Below are positions 37,031 through 45,272 of a stretch of 64,000 nucleotides of DNA, piece after piece. The position numbers and the translations under genes are program-made. Source of the stretch: RYN-428 sp035551995 (GTDB taxonomy: Bacteria > Planctomycetota > Phycisphaerae > Tepidisphaerales > Tepidisphaeraceae); the NCBI GenBank assembly GCA_035551995.1, contig DASZME010000022.1:8219-72218 (forward strand), written 5' to 3'. Below the pieces are notes generated by a model. It made no database searches, was not told where the DNA came from, and saw nothing but the letters and a program-made list of their open reading frames with translations. Within the stretch, counting starts at the first letter, position 1, and the number at the start of each line of letters is the position of its first letter.

Positions 37031-37678
37031 ATGTTGAGGCGATTTCAAAAACCCGAGCGGATTCTTTTTCTTGGCGCGGCGATGATCTCGTCCCTGCTTG
37101 GCAGAAGCGCAGCGTCGCCAATCTTACCGGTCGAAAGCATCGATTTTTCACCGAACGCCGCCGATCAACCATTGGAGTTGCCCACGGAAGACGCCGGGGC
37201 GATTACGCATTTGAAACTGGAGGCGGTGATTCGCAATCCGACCGGCGGCGTCGCCGGCGTCGAGTCGATGTTTGATGTGATCGCGTTCACCAGCGTTCCC
37301 GCCCCGATCTGGACGCCATATAGTTCGTCGCTGACAATTCTCCGCGGCCCCGATTCTTCCGCCTTCCCGCAAGACGCTCGATCGAGCGTCAAGGTCACCG
37401 ACACCGGCAACACGATCACCGGCAACGGCGTTCTCGTCGCACTTTATATCGATACCCTTGGATTCAACGCCGGCAGATCGTTCCCGCTTAGCCTTGCCGG
37501 CGGCATTCGTGGCGCCGAAGCGCAATTCGTCGGGGCGGCGGCGGCGAATATTCCCGTCTCAATTTCGAACGACATGTTGACGATCACGCCCGAACCAGCG
37601 TCGATGGCGATGCTCCTGGTTGGAACCGTGGGGCTGTTGTTTCGCAGGAGGCGTAGCCGATTTTCCACGCGCGGTTGA
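37031..37678 (+). CDS. PEP-CTERM sorting domain protein
   Basis: A 215-residue exported protein. An N-terminal hydrophobic segment (ILFLGAAMISSLLG) serves as signal peptide. The C-terminus has the PEP-CTERM signal: TPEPASMAMLLVGTVG followed by LLFRRRR, recognised by an exosortase, cleaved, and usually attached at the surface or released with exopolysaccharide. The middle part is beta-rich with no known domain. No exosortase or EPS gene is in the window. Confidence 0.88.
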   Translation: MLRRFQKPERILFLGAAMISSLLGRSAASPILPVESIDFSPNAADQPLELPTEDAGAITHLKLEAVIRNPTGGVAGVESMFDVIAFTSVPAPIWTPYSSSLTILRGPDSSAFPQDARSSVKVTDTGNTITGNGVLVALYIDTLGFNAGRSFPLSLAGGIRGAEAQFVGAAAANIPVSISNDMLTITPEPASMAMLLVGTVGLLFRRRRSRFSTRG

Positions 37679-37856
37679 TGATATCAGCGCGGTCGAAAGA
37701 CAAATTTCTTTCGTCAGCAAGCGATGAAATTATTCCGCCCAGCTTCCTGTTCGGAGCATTAATTTGGCGCGGAGAGGACTGACAACTGTGTACCGGCGCT
37801 GAAAAATACAGCCGAGACGGCAGTGCTACGCGATATTCAGTGGTCCGTATTCAGGT

Positions 37857-39302
37857 CTACCGTTTGGCCTGATCGTAATATCCGACGAAATACAGAAACC
37901 GGTTCTGATTGAGAGTCGGGATATTCAGGTGGATGGCCTGTCCTTCGATTTCCAGAAACGCGTCGAGGGCTTTTTGAGCCTTGTCGTGGCGCTCCCGATC
38001 GATGTCGTTGGCATTGTCGGGCAGCGGCAAAACGACCGGCTCTTTGCCTAGCACCAAAAAATCGGTGTCGATGCTGACGTGATCCATCAATCCGCCGCCC
38101 CATTGGGTCACCAGCCGGCGAATGACGTCCACGTCGCCGGCGGTGGGGGAGCCGGTGTTGGCCAGGTCGAATTCGCCGTAGACGCAGAAGTTAAATTTGG
38201 TGTGAGTGTTGTAGACGAGATTTACGATTGGGTCGCCCTCGACGATCGTCATCCCGGTCGCGACACGAATGATCCGGCACTCGCTGGTGCCGGGCATGAT
38301 GCGGATGACTTCAATCGACGCCTTGCCGGCGGCCAGTTCCGGGACGGGCGAGTTGCCCTGCGTGAGCTGCGGAATGCCGGTCCGGCGATCGTAAACCTCA
38401 AACGTGAGCCCCAGCGACAATTCCTGCCCTTGGCCAAGATTGATGAAGACGGTGTTGTTCCCGGGCGAACGGGTGATCTCACCGGCGGGGCGCAGCAGAC
38501 CCTTGGTCGGATCAAGCCGGTACTGAGCAAGCTGGCGTTGAAGACGACTATAGCTGTCCAACGCTTTCTTGAGTTCGGCCTGCACCTTGGTCAATTCGTT
38601 TTGGGCGGCCGTCGTGATCTGCTGTTGCTGCTTGGCGGCATCGTCGGCAGCCTTCTGGATGTCGGCGATCTTGGCGGCGTTGGCCGCCTCGCGATCGCTC
38701 ACGCCCTTGCCAGCGTCCATCGCCTCTTGCTTGGCGGCGGCGATGGCCGTGTCTTTCTCCTTCAGAAGCGCCTCGCGACTTTTGACGGCGGCGGCGGTAT
38801 CGGCCGTCGCCGCCGCGACCTTGGCCTGCTCGGCGGCGACCGCAGAGTTCAGCGTGACGATCTGCGTCGCCAGCGTCTTGAGGCTCGCCAGCAAATTGTC
38901 TTCGCCGACCGTGGCCGGGACCTTGGCGGCGGCCAGTTGGCTCTTGACGGCGTCCACCGTCGCGCGGGTATCGGCGGTGATGTCCGCGACGGCCTCGGCC
39001 GGGTTACCGGTGATGATCTTCGCCTCGGCGCTACGCTGCTCCAGGGCGACCTGAATGCCTGTCATCCCCCGTTTCCTGGCGTCCTGTGAAATGGCCTGCA
39101 CTTCCGGAAGGGCGACGTCTTTGGGCGTCGCGGTATCCGCAAGGGCGCTCATGGCCTCTTTACTCTTGACGATCTCCGCTTGCCATTGCGTTCCATAATA
39201 GATTGCGCAAATGGTCGCGGTAACGAACAGGACGACGAAGACCACCACCGAGGTGATTAAACCTGCGCGGGAATTTTGAGGAATGGGGGCGATGGGCGCC
39301 AT
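37857..39302 (-). CDS. Membrane-anchored coiled-coil protein of unknown function
   Basis: A 481-residue protein. I start at the ATG at 39302, nine bases after GGAGG. One membrane span (LITSVVVFVVLFVTATICAI) is followed by a long Ala/Lys/Glu/Gln-rich coiled coil (about residues 80-260). A compact C-terminal domain begins near GEITRSPGNNTVFINLGQG and includes LSLGLTFEVYDRR, a beta-strand pattern I do not recognise. The layout suggests a cell-envelope scaffold. No functional partner is adjacent. Confidence 0.75.
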   Translation of the reverse strand: MAPIAPIPQNSRAGLITSVVVFVVLFVTATICAIYYGTQWQAEIVKSKEAMSALADTATPKDVALPEVQAISQDARKRGMTGIQVALEQRSAEAKIITGNPAEAVADITADTRATVDAVKSQLAAAKVPATVGEDNLLASLKTLATQIVTLNSAVAAEQAKVAAATADTAAAVKSREALLKEKDTAIAAAKQEAMDAGKGVSDREAANAAKIADIQKAADDAAKQQQQITTAAQNELTKVQAELKKALDSYSRLQRQLAQYRLDPTKGLLRPAGEITRSPGNNTVFINLGQGQELSLGLTFEVYDRRTGIPQLTQGNSPVPELAAGKASIEVIRIMPGTSECRIIRVATGMTIVEGDPIVNLVYNTHTKFNFCVYGEFDLANTGSPTAGDVDVIRRLVTQWGGGLMDHVSIDTDFLVLGKEPVVLPLPDNANDIDRERHDKAQKALDAFLEIEGQAIHLNIPTLNQNRFLYFVGYYDQAKR

Positions 39303-39529
39303 GGTGTGAAACCTCCAAAAGCGTTGCAAATCCAGACCCGGCGGGGGGAATACGCCAGGACACTCTGGTGAGAATCGACAGCCCTGGGCGAATTCGCCTC
39401 GCCGGCAAGGCCGCGCAGTCGGAACGGGACTTCCGCCAAACTCCGAACCGGAATCTAATTTACCTGTTCGGGGTATGGATGGTCAAGGAGGCAGGTAATG
39501 CGATGCATAATGCGTAAAGAGAAAAAGCG

Positions 39530-39700
39530 GCGCTCTGGAGCAGTTGTCAGGCTGCTCGCGCGTTTTCTGCGTTTAGCGGCCCCGCTTGCGGGGCGCTTTG
39601 CGCGATGCAAGATCGTTTTTCGCGACGCAAGAAATTTTTTCGCGACGCAAGGGCTTTTTTCGCGACGCAAGTTCGCTTCGCCAACACGAGAAATGCTTCT
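39530..39700 (+). repeat. Dispersed GTTTAGCGG repeat with tandem CGCGACGCAAG units
   Basis: GAGCAGTTGTCAGGCTGC (from 39538), TTTCTGCGTTTAGCGGCCCC and GCTTGCGGGGCG, then four spaced copies of CGCGA(C/T)GCAAG (39601-39671), ending TTCGCTTCGCCAACACGAG. The element at 19664-19733 has the same order with fewer CGCGNCGCAAG units. Confidence 0.7.
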
Positions 39701-39747
39701 AAAACCGTCCGCACTTTTTCTCTTTACTCTTGATTCTTTTCCCTCCG

Positions 39748-41073
39748 CTACAGCTCCCACCCTTTGCGATATTCATAATGCAGAAATTGCTCGGCTTGCG
39801 GCGCATTGGGAAACCTCATGTTTTTTGCGTCCCATTCCAGCGTTTTGCCGGAACGATACGCCACGTTTCCCAAAAGCACGGCTTCCGTGAGCACCCCGCT
39901 GTAGGCAAATCGGCACGTCGTGGCCGACGGATCATTTTTCAGGCAGGCCAACGCCCATTCCTTGTGATGTCCCACCGATTCGGCAATTGTTTTTGGCGGC
40001 GGCGTAAAGTCCTTGAAATTTTCTTCAGGGTACAGGTGATGGCTGCCGTAGTCGGCGAACATCGACCCTTTTTCGCCGACGAACATGACGCCGTTACCGA
40101 CACGGGCGCTCTTGGGCCACTCGGCGAATTTTGCCGGACGACGATCTCCGTCGTACCACGTGAGCTTCACTGCCGACAACGCACCGCGGGCGGGAAAATC
40201 GTAGTTGACCGTCAGCGAATGCGGCCAGCATCCGGCAGCGACCGGTGGGCCGTCGGCTGAAATCGTCGTGGGATGTCCAAGGTCCAGCGCCCAGAACGGC
40301 AGATCGCAAAAGTGACACGCCATGTCCCCTAGCGTACCGTCGCCGTACGCCGTGAATCGACGCCACTCGGCGGGAAGATAGGCGTGATTATATTCGTGGA
40401 ACGGCGCCGGGCCGACCCAAAGATCGTAGTGCAGGTTCGACGGTACCGGCTCGGCCGCTTCGGGCGTTTTGCTTGCCCCCCATTCCTTCCCGCACCAAAC
40501 GTGAACTTCGCTGATCTGCCCAAGAATCCCGGCCTTGATGATCTCCACCACCCGCCGATAGTTTGACCCGGCATGAATCTGCGTGCCCATCTGAGTGACG
40601 CGGTTGTACTTGGCCGTCAGTTCCTGAATGACGCGCGCTTCATGGACGGTATGGGTGAGCGGTTTTTCGCAGTAGACGTGCTTGTTGAGGCGAAGCGAAG
40701 CCGCCGCCGCCACGGCGTGGGTGTGATCGGGCGTGCCGATGACCACGGCATCGATGTCTTTCTGCTCGAGCATCTTGCGAAAATCGTTGTACGTTTTCGC
40801 CTTGGGAAATCGCATAGCGGCTCGGCCCAGGTCCTTATCGTCGATATCGCACAAAGCGACGACATTGGCCAAACCGCTGCTGTACGTATCGTCAAGATCA
40901 TTCCCGGCCCGGCCGGCGGTTCCGACAAAAGCGACATTTAGTTTTTCGTTGGGCGAGGCGACGACATCGGGCGCCAAGCCTTGCGCCCAGGCGCCGCGGC
41001 CGGCGATCCAAAAGCCCAATCCCGCCGCCGCCGACCCTTTAACGAAATCGCGCCGATTGATCTGCCTGGCCAT
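39748..41073 (-). CDS. Tat-exported Gfo/Idh/MocA-family oxidoreductase
   Basis: A 441-residue NAD(P)-dependent sugar oxidoreductase or glycosidase-type enzyme of the Gfo/Idh/MocA family. The N-terminus is a twin-arginine signal, INRRDFVKGSAAAGLGFW. The Rossmann motif is VAFVGTAGRAGNDL; VIGTPDHTHAVAA and HVYCEKPLTHTVHEA carry the conserved EKP motif. Exported members bind their cofactor tightly and are numerous in planctomycetes. GAGGAG stands six bases before the ATG. Single gene; substrate unknown. Confidence 0.92.
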   Translation of the reverse strand: MARQINRRDFVKGSAAAGLGFWIAGRGAWAQGLAPDVVASPNEKLNVAFVGTAGRAGNDLDDTYSSGLANVVALCDIDDKDLGRAAMRFPKAKTYNDFRKMLEQKDIDAVVIGTPDHTHAVAAAASLRLNKHVYCEKPLTHTVHEARVIQELTAKYNRVTQMGTQIHAGSNYRRVVEIIKAGILGQISEVHVWCGKEWGASKTPEAAEPVPSNLHYDLWVGPAPFHEYNHAYLPAEWRRFTAYGDGTLGDMACHFCDLPFWALDLGHPTTISADGPPVAAGCWPHSLTVNYDFPARGALSAVKLTWYDGDRRPAKFAEWPKSARVGNGVMFVGEKGSMFADYGSHHLYPEENFKDFTPPPKTIAESVGHHKEWALACLKNDPSATTCRFAYSGVLTEAVLLGNVAYRSGKTLEWDAKNMRFPNAPQAEQFLHYEYRKGWEL

Positions 41074-41462
41074 CACGGTCTCCTCTGTTATGGGGAAATG
41101 TTGCTTCTACATACCAGCGATGTGGTCCGGAGTTAATATCTTGCGTGGAAAATTCCGGCGGTTCAGCCGCCTGACGCGGGACTACCACATCGCCGACCCG
41201 GCGCCAACTTGGTCAAGCGCTTGGATGTTGCACCGGGAGCGAGGCCGTTTCTCCATTTCCCTACCGAGTCGGAGTATCTTTGGCATGAGCGCTCCGTGAA
41301 ACGGCGGTTTTCGTGAAAGACAGCCGGTTCCGACGCAGGCGCGTCGCGCGAATCTTTTCGCTGAACGAATCTCGAAAACCTCTCCCGCGGCATTGGCTTC
41401 AGGCGCCGCTGCCGTGGGTTAGCGGTTAGGTAGCGAACAGGTTTCGGCGACTTACGCGCATG

Positions 41463-41486
41463 AAAAAACCCGTCTTTCGACGGGTT
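41463..41486 (-). terminator. Rho-independent terminator for leftward transcription
   Basis: On the minus strand, AACCCGTC-GAAA-GACGGGTT is followed by a run of T (complement of A at 41463-41468). No convincing gene ends here: the nearest minus-strand gene starts 390 bp further left. It implies an unrecognised leftward transcript starting between here and cas3. The rest of 41074-41771 shows no gene. Confidence 0.65.
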
Positions 41487-41771
41487 AATGCCCAAGCAAC
41501 CTTGTAATCGCGCGACAGCACCCGCCGCACAGCGTCGGTTCCGAAGGCCTACAAGTACCCCAGAATCGTCAATAGTTGGAAGGGCTTCTGAATTCAGAAA
41601 TTATGGCGTCAATCGGCTCTTGGACCCTTAAAGGAGTTTCAAAATCTACACAAATTAATGGGAATTGGCACGCCCGCTCCGCGTGACGAGAAAAAAGTGC
41701 TGCGTTTTCTTGACTGTTGAAAACTTTATTGAATTTTGACGCCCCAAACATTTTCCGTACTATTCGTTCCG

Positions 41772-44048
41772 GTGGCGAGTGAATCTAATTCAATCTTCGC
41801 GCACAGTTTGCCGGGCCATCCCCAGTCGGAGTGGGAGACTTTGCCGACGCACGCCGCCGCCGTCGCAGGCCTCGCACGACAATTCGCGTCACCCTTCGGC
41901 GCCGGGGATTGGGGGGAGTTGCTGGGCCGCTGGCACGATCTTGGCAAACGATCCGCCGAGTTCCAGGCGTATATCCGCCGCACGAGCGACCCGGACGCAG
42001 CGGAGAACGAACAGGCGCCGGGGCGGGTGGATCATTCTACCTTTGGGGCGCAACATGCGGCGAAGATCATCGGGAAGCATTTCGGGCACATTCTGGCGTA
42101 TTGCATTGCGGGGCATCATGGCAATTTGCCTGATGGAACAGGTGACGATGAACAGACGATTCGATCAACACTTCAATTCAGATTGAAGAAAACCGTTCCG
42201 TTTGTTGAAACTGGCCCCGAGGATCAATATTCGCAGAAACTTAGGTTGCCTTTCGCTTTGGAGCGCGGCAATGGCGCCGATTTTCAGATCGCCTTTTTTA
42301 CGAGGATGCTGTATTCCGCTCTGATCGACGCCGATCGCACGGCTACCGAGCAATTCTGCGACAATGTCAAGTCCCAGGAACGAAATCAAGCCAAACCATC
42401 CGTCGGTTCGCTGTCCGCGGCACTCGACGCGTTTTTGAAGTGGAAGCAATTGGCGGCTGAGCCCACGGCGGTTAACCGACTTCGAGCATCTGTTTTGACC
42501 GACTGTCTCGCCGCGGCGTCGCATTCCCCCGGATTTTTTGCCCTCAACGTGCCCACAGGCGGCGGCAAGACTTTCGCATCGCTTTCATTCGCTCTGCATC
42601 ATGTCGCTATGCACGGAGCGAATCACGGCATGCGCCGGGTGATTGTCTCAATTCCTTTCACCAGCATCATCGAACAGACCGCCGATGCGTATCGGGAAGC
42701 GCTTGGTTCGTTGGCAACGACCGGTCTGGTCGAGCATCACAGCAATATCGATCCCAAGAAGCAAACTCGAAACAACCAACTTTCCGCCGAAAATTGGGAC
42801 GCGCCGCTGATAGTCACAACCAATGTTCAACTCTACGAAAGCCTCTTCGCCGCCGCCACGACGCCATGCCGGAAGCTACATCGACTGGCTGGCAGCGTCA
42901 TTATTTTGGACGAGGCGCAGACGGTCCCGGTTGAACTTCTTCGGCCCACGCTGATGGCGCTAAAGGAACTCGTCGCGCATTACAACTGCACCGTCGTACT
43001 CTGCACCGCCACACAACCGGCCCTGCAATGGCGAGAGGAATTCGAGATCGGAATTTCCAAAGCACAACCAATCATCCGGGATGAACACGCATTGTTTAAC
43101 GCTCTCAAGAGAGTCCATGTCGAGCGGCTTGGCACGGTGACCGACGACCAGTTGATCGACCGCCTGGCGGATGAGCGCGCGGTTCTATGTATTGTCAACA
43201 CCCGGCCCCATGCAGCAAATCTGTATGATGCGTTGGTATCCCGAATGGGGGTAAAAGGATGCTACCACCTCAGCACTTCCATGTGCGCCCAGCATCGCCG
43301 GGATAAGCTGGCTGAGATTCGTCGGCGGCTGAAGGATGAAAAGCCGTGCCGCTTGATCAGCACCCAATTGATCGAAGCCGGCGTGGACGTGGATTTCCCC
43401 GCTGTATATCGCGCCCCCGCCGGTTTTGACGCCATCGCCCAAGCCGCCGGCCGGTGCAATCGTGAAGGCCGCTTACGACGCGATGGCCAGCCGATTCTCG
43501 GCCGCGTCTATACATTCGATACCGAAACGCCGCCCCCGCCCGGCTTGCAAAGATCATCCGCACAATCCGCGCGAGAACTCATTGGCCAGTATCCCGATCC
43601 GTTAGCGCCCGCCGCCGTCGAGGCTTACTTCCGACTGTTCTATTGGTCGCAGCAAGACCGTCACAAATGGGACAAGCCGGATGTCATGGGAGCGCTGTCC
43701 GACAACTTCGGCCATCCCGAAATGCAATTGAAATTCAAGACGGCCGCCCAGCGCTACAAGATCATTCGCGATGAGCAAACGTCGATCCTCGTCCCATACA
43801 ACGACGAAGCCCGTCGCATCCGCGACCTACTCCTCCGCAACGACGCCGCCGACTATGCGCTCTTGCGATCCGCCCAACGATACCTCGTCGGCGTGCAAGA
43901 TCATTGGCTCAAGAAGCTGGTAGACAATCAACTGATCGCCCAGCACGAATCAGGGCTGTGGTGGCTGACGAACGAACGGGCATATTCACCTGATAAGGGG
44001 ATGTCATTTGAAGCGGTGGGATTTGATCCGGATATGCTAAGTCTATAG
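41772..44048 (+). CDS. cas3: CRISPR-associated helicase-nuclease Cas3 (type I-C)
   Basis: A 758-residue effector that unwinds and degrades DNA marked by Cascade. N-terminal HD nuclease: FAHSLPG, GRWHDLGKRSAEFQ, VDHSTFGAQHA and CIAGHHGNLPD. Superfamily 2 helicase: NVPTGGGKTFASLSFA (motif I), VIILDEAQTVP (motif II, DEAQ), VVLCTATQPAL (motif III), ISTQLIEAGVDVDFP and QAAGRCNREGRL (motifs V and VI). All catalytic motifs look intact. I chose the GTG at 41772 by similarity of the start to I-C Cas3; an in-frame TTG at 41736 is possible. Neither has a good ribosome-binding site. Confidence 0.95.
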   Translation: MASESNSIFAHSLPGHPQSEWETLPTHAAAVAGLARQFASPFGAGDWGELLGRWHDLGKRSAEFQAYIRRTSDPDAAENEQAPGRVDHSTFGAQHAAKIIGKHFGHILAYCIAGHHGNLPDGTGDDEQTIRSTLQFRLKKTVPFVETGPEDQYSQKLRLPFALERGNGADFQIAFFTRMLYSALIDADRTATEQFCDNVKSQERNQAKPSVGSLSAALDAFLKWKQLAAEPTAVNRLRASVLTDCLAAASHSPGFFALNVPTGGGKTFASLSFALHHVAMHGANHGMRRVIVSIPFTSIIEQTADAYREALGSLATTGLVEHHSNIDPKKQTRNNQLSAENWDAPLIVTTNVQLYESLFAAATTPCRKLHRLAGSVIILDEAQTVPVELLRPTLMALKELVAHYNCTVVLCTATQPALQWREEFEIGISKAQPIIRDEHALFNALKRVHVERLGTVTDDQLIDRLADERAVLCIVNTRPHAANLYDALVSRMGVKGCYHLSTSMCAQHRRDKLAEIRRRLKDEKPCRLISTQLIEAGVDVDFPAVYRAPAGFDAIAQAAGRCNREGRLRRDGQPILGRVYTFDTETPPPPGLQRSSAQSARELIGQYPDPLAPAAVEAYFRLFYWSQQDRHKWDKPDVMGALSDNFGHPEMQLKFKTAAQRYKIIRDEQTSILVPYNDEARRIRDLLLRNDAADYALLRSAQRYLVGVQDHWLKKLVDNQLIAQHESGLWWLTNERAYSPDKGMSFEAVGFDPDMLSL

Positions 44049-44144
44049 TGTAGCAACAATTCGACATTTATGAAAATAGAGGGACAACCAAGAGGCCCAT
44101 AATCCATGACGAATCAAAACCAACAATTCCGTGCCGTTCCCCGC

Positions 44145-44150
44145 TATAAT
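44145..44150 (+). promoter_or_regulatory. -10 box of the crRNA-like RNA
   Basis: A perfect TATAAT nine bases before the degenerate repeat, so transcription would start at about 44157-44159, at the first base of the repeat. The -35 position (AACAAT, 44122-44127) is poor. Confidence 0.6.
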
Positions 44151-44156
44151 ATGGCG

Positions 44157-44248
44157 CTGTCGCGTCGGCAAAGGGCGCGTGGATTGAAACACTCTCAATG
44201 GTATCAGTGGATATGCGGCGGGCTCTGTTTTCAGAGCCCGCCTTTTTT
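44157..44248 (+). ncRNA. crRNA-like regulatory RNA (CreR/CreA-like) between cas3 and cas5
   Basis: A short transcription unit of three parts. (1) A degenerate CRISPR repeat at 44159-44190. It differs from the array repeat in the stem and loop but still folds: CGCGTC (44161-44166) pairs with GGCGCG (44174-44179) with one G-T wobble. The last 11 bases, TGGATTGAAAC, equal the 5' handle left by Cas5d processing. (2) A 26-nt pseudo-spacer at 44191-44216. (3) An 11-bp terminator hairpin. The pseudo-spacer matches a TTC-flanked site in the downstream cas promoter. RNA-guided repression by Cascade is inferred from CreR and CreA RNAs known in other type I systems. Confidence 0.8.
44217..44248 (+). terminator. 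Rho-independent terminator of the crRNA-like RNA
   Basis: GGCGGGCTCTG (44217-44227), loop TTTT, CAGAGCCCGCC (44232-44242): a perfect 11-bp stem followed by six T. It ends the short RNA before the cas operon promoter and replaces the second repeat of a normal crRNA. Confidence 0.93.
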
Positions 44249-44276
44249 GTTTAGGAGCAACAGGAAAATAGCATAT

Positions 44277-44338
44277 TTCACTCTAAATGGCTTCAGGGGG
44301 TTAGGGGGGTTTGACAACGGAATATAATGCACTAGAAT
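44277..44338 (+). promoter_or_regulatory. cas operon promoter with a partial protospacer for the crRNA-like RNA
   Basis: TTC PAM at 44277-44279, then ACTCTAAATGGCTTCAGGGG (44280-44299), against the pseudo-spacer ACTCTCAATGGTATCAGTGG. Sixteen of 20 match, with mismatches at 6, 12, 13 and 18. Right behind lie TTGACA (44311-44316) and, 16 bases on, TAGAAT (44333-44338); a perfect TATAAT is at 44323-44328. Cascade on this site would cover the -35 region. The promoter points at the 68-codon ORF and cas5. Confidence 0.8.
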
Positions 44339-44345
44339 CATCCGC

Positions 44346-44552
44346 ATGGCCCAGCAACTGAAGCATTTTGTTGTCGAATATCGCACGGTCTGTGACCTGT
44401 ATTTAAATGGAATAAGCAGCGTGGCGCCCATTGCAAAGGGCCTTTCGCCGACGCAGGCCAAGATGGCAGATGATTTGGTAGAAATGAGTTCTTGCTTTAC
44501 TCCGGCGATTGTTTCCTGGATAGAAAATCTCGAACACAAGCCAAGCGAATAA
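44346..44552 (+). CDS. Small ORF between the cas promoter and cas5
   Basis: A 68-codon frame (starts MAQQLKHFVVEYRTVCDLYL) with no family I recognise and no membrane segment. It begins about eight bases after the likely -10 box TAGAAT, so it would be read from a nearly leaderless transcript; there is no ribosome-binding site. It is the first ORF of the operon controlled by the protospacer-bearing promoter. It could be a small regulator or a toxin kept off by the crRNA-like RNA, or a chance frame in the 5' leader. Confidence 0.4.
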   Translation: MAQQLKHFVVEYRTVCDLYLNGISSVAPIAKGLSPTQAKMADDLVEMSSCFTPAIVSWIENLEHKPSE

Positions 44553-44609
44553 TCTTCCCGCAGTTCGGGGGAGTGCTAAATTTGCTGTAATTGGATCGGA
44601 GGATGGGAC

Positions 44610-45272
44610 ATGTCTTATGGAATTCGACTGGGCGTATCGGGTGACTTCGCCTTATTTACGCGCCCAGAAATGAAGGTAGAACGCGTGAGCTACGACGTAA
44701 TCACGCCCTCTGCGGCCCGAGGAATGGTCGAAGCTATCTATTGGAAGCATGAAATTCGATGGGTTATCGACCGTCTGCGGGTTCTTAAACCCATCCGCTT
44801 TTGCTCTCTGAGGCGGAATGAGGTCGGAGCCAAGATTAGCGCCACCACCGCCGCGACCGCGATGCGAACCGGTCGTGGGAATCTCGGAATGTATGTCGAG
44901 GTTGAACGCCAGCAGCGAGCCGCCTTGTTGCTTCGTGACGTGGCCTACATAATCGAAGCGCATTTCGACATCGTCGGCGGTGAGCCGAACGAAGGCAAGC
45001 ATCTCGACATTTTCAATCGGCGCGCACGAGCTGGCCAGTGTTTCACACGTCCTTATCTCGGTTGCCGTGAGTTTGCTGCGAACTTTGAGCTGATTGAAAA
45101 AAAGGCCGAGATACCCCCATGCGATTCAAGTTTTCGCGGCGCTCGCGAATTGGGGTGGATGCTTCACGACATCGATTTTAAGAACGATCGGCAGCCGCGT
45201 TTTTTTCAAGCCACGATGGTAGACGGCGTCATTAATGTACCGCCGTTCGAGAGCAAGGAGGTGCGGGCGTGA
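44610..45272 (+). CDS. cas5: Cas5d (Cas5c), pre-crRNA nuclease of type I-C
   Basis: A 220-residue RAMP protein that in type I-C both cuts pre-crRNA at the base of the repeat hairpin and caps the 5' handle in Cascade. The family start (RLGVSGDFALFTRPEMKVERVSYDVITPSAARGM) is recognisable in segments, as are EAIYWKHEIRW and the Gly-rich REFAANFELIE region. GGAGG stands seven bases before the ATG. Its stop overlaps the cas8c start (GTGA). Confidence 0.94.
   Translation: MSYGIRLGVSGDFALFTRPEMKVERVSYDVITPSAARGMVEAIYWKHEIRWVIDRLRVLKPIRFCSLRRNEVGAKISATTAATAMRTGRGNLGMYVEVERQQRAALLLRDVAYIIEAHFDIVGGEPNEGKHLDIFNRRARAGQCFTRPYLGCREFAANFELIEKKAEIPPCDSSFRGARELGWMLHDIDFKNDRQPRFFQATMVDGVINVPPFESKEVRA

Noticed and set aside
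41569..41751. A 60-codon minus-strand frame over the cas3 5' region.
   Set aside because: No ribosome-binding site or family match, and it overlaps the likely cas3 start; the terminator to its left could belong to a non-coding transcript.
41772..41786. Minus-strand TTCACTCGCC near the cas3 start as a second target of the crRNA-like RNA.
   Set aside because: Only the first four guide bases match and the next positions fail at read sites, so a functional match is unlikely.
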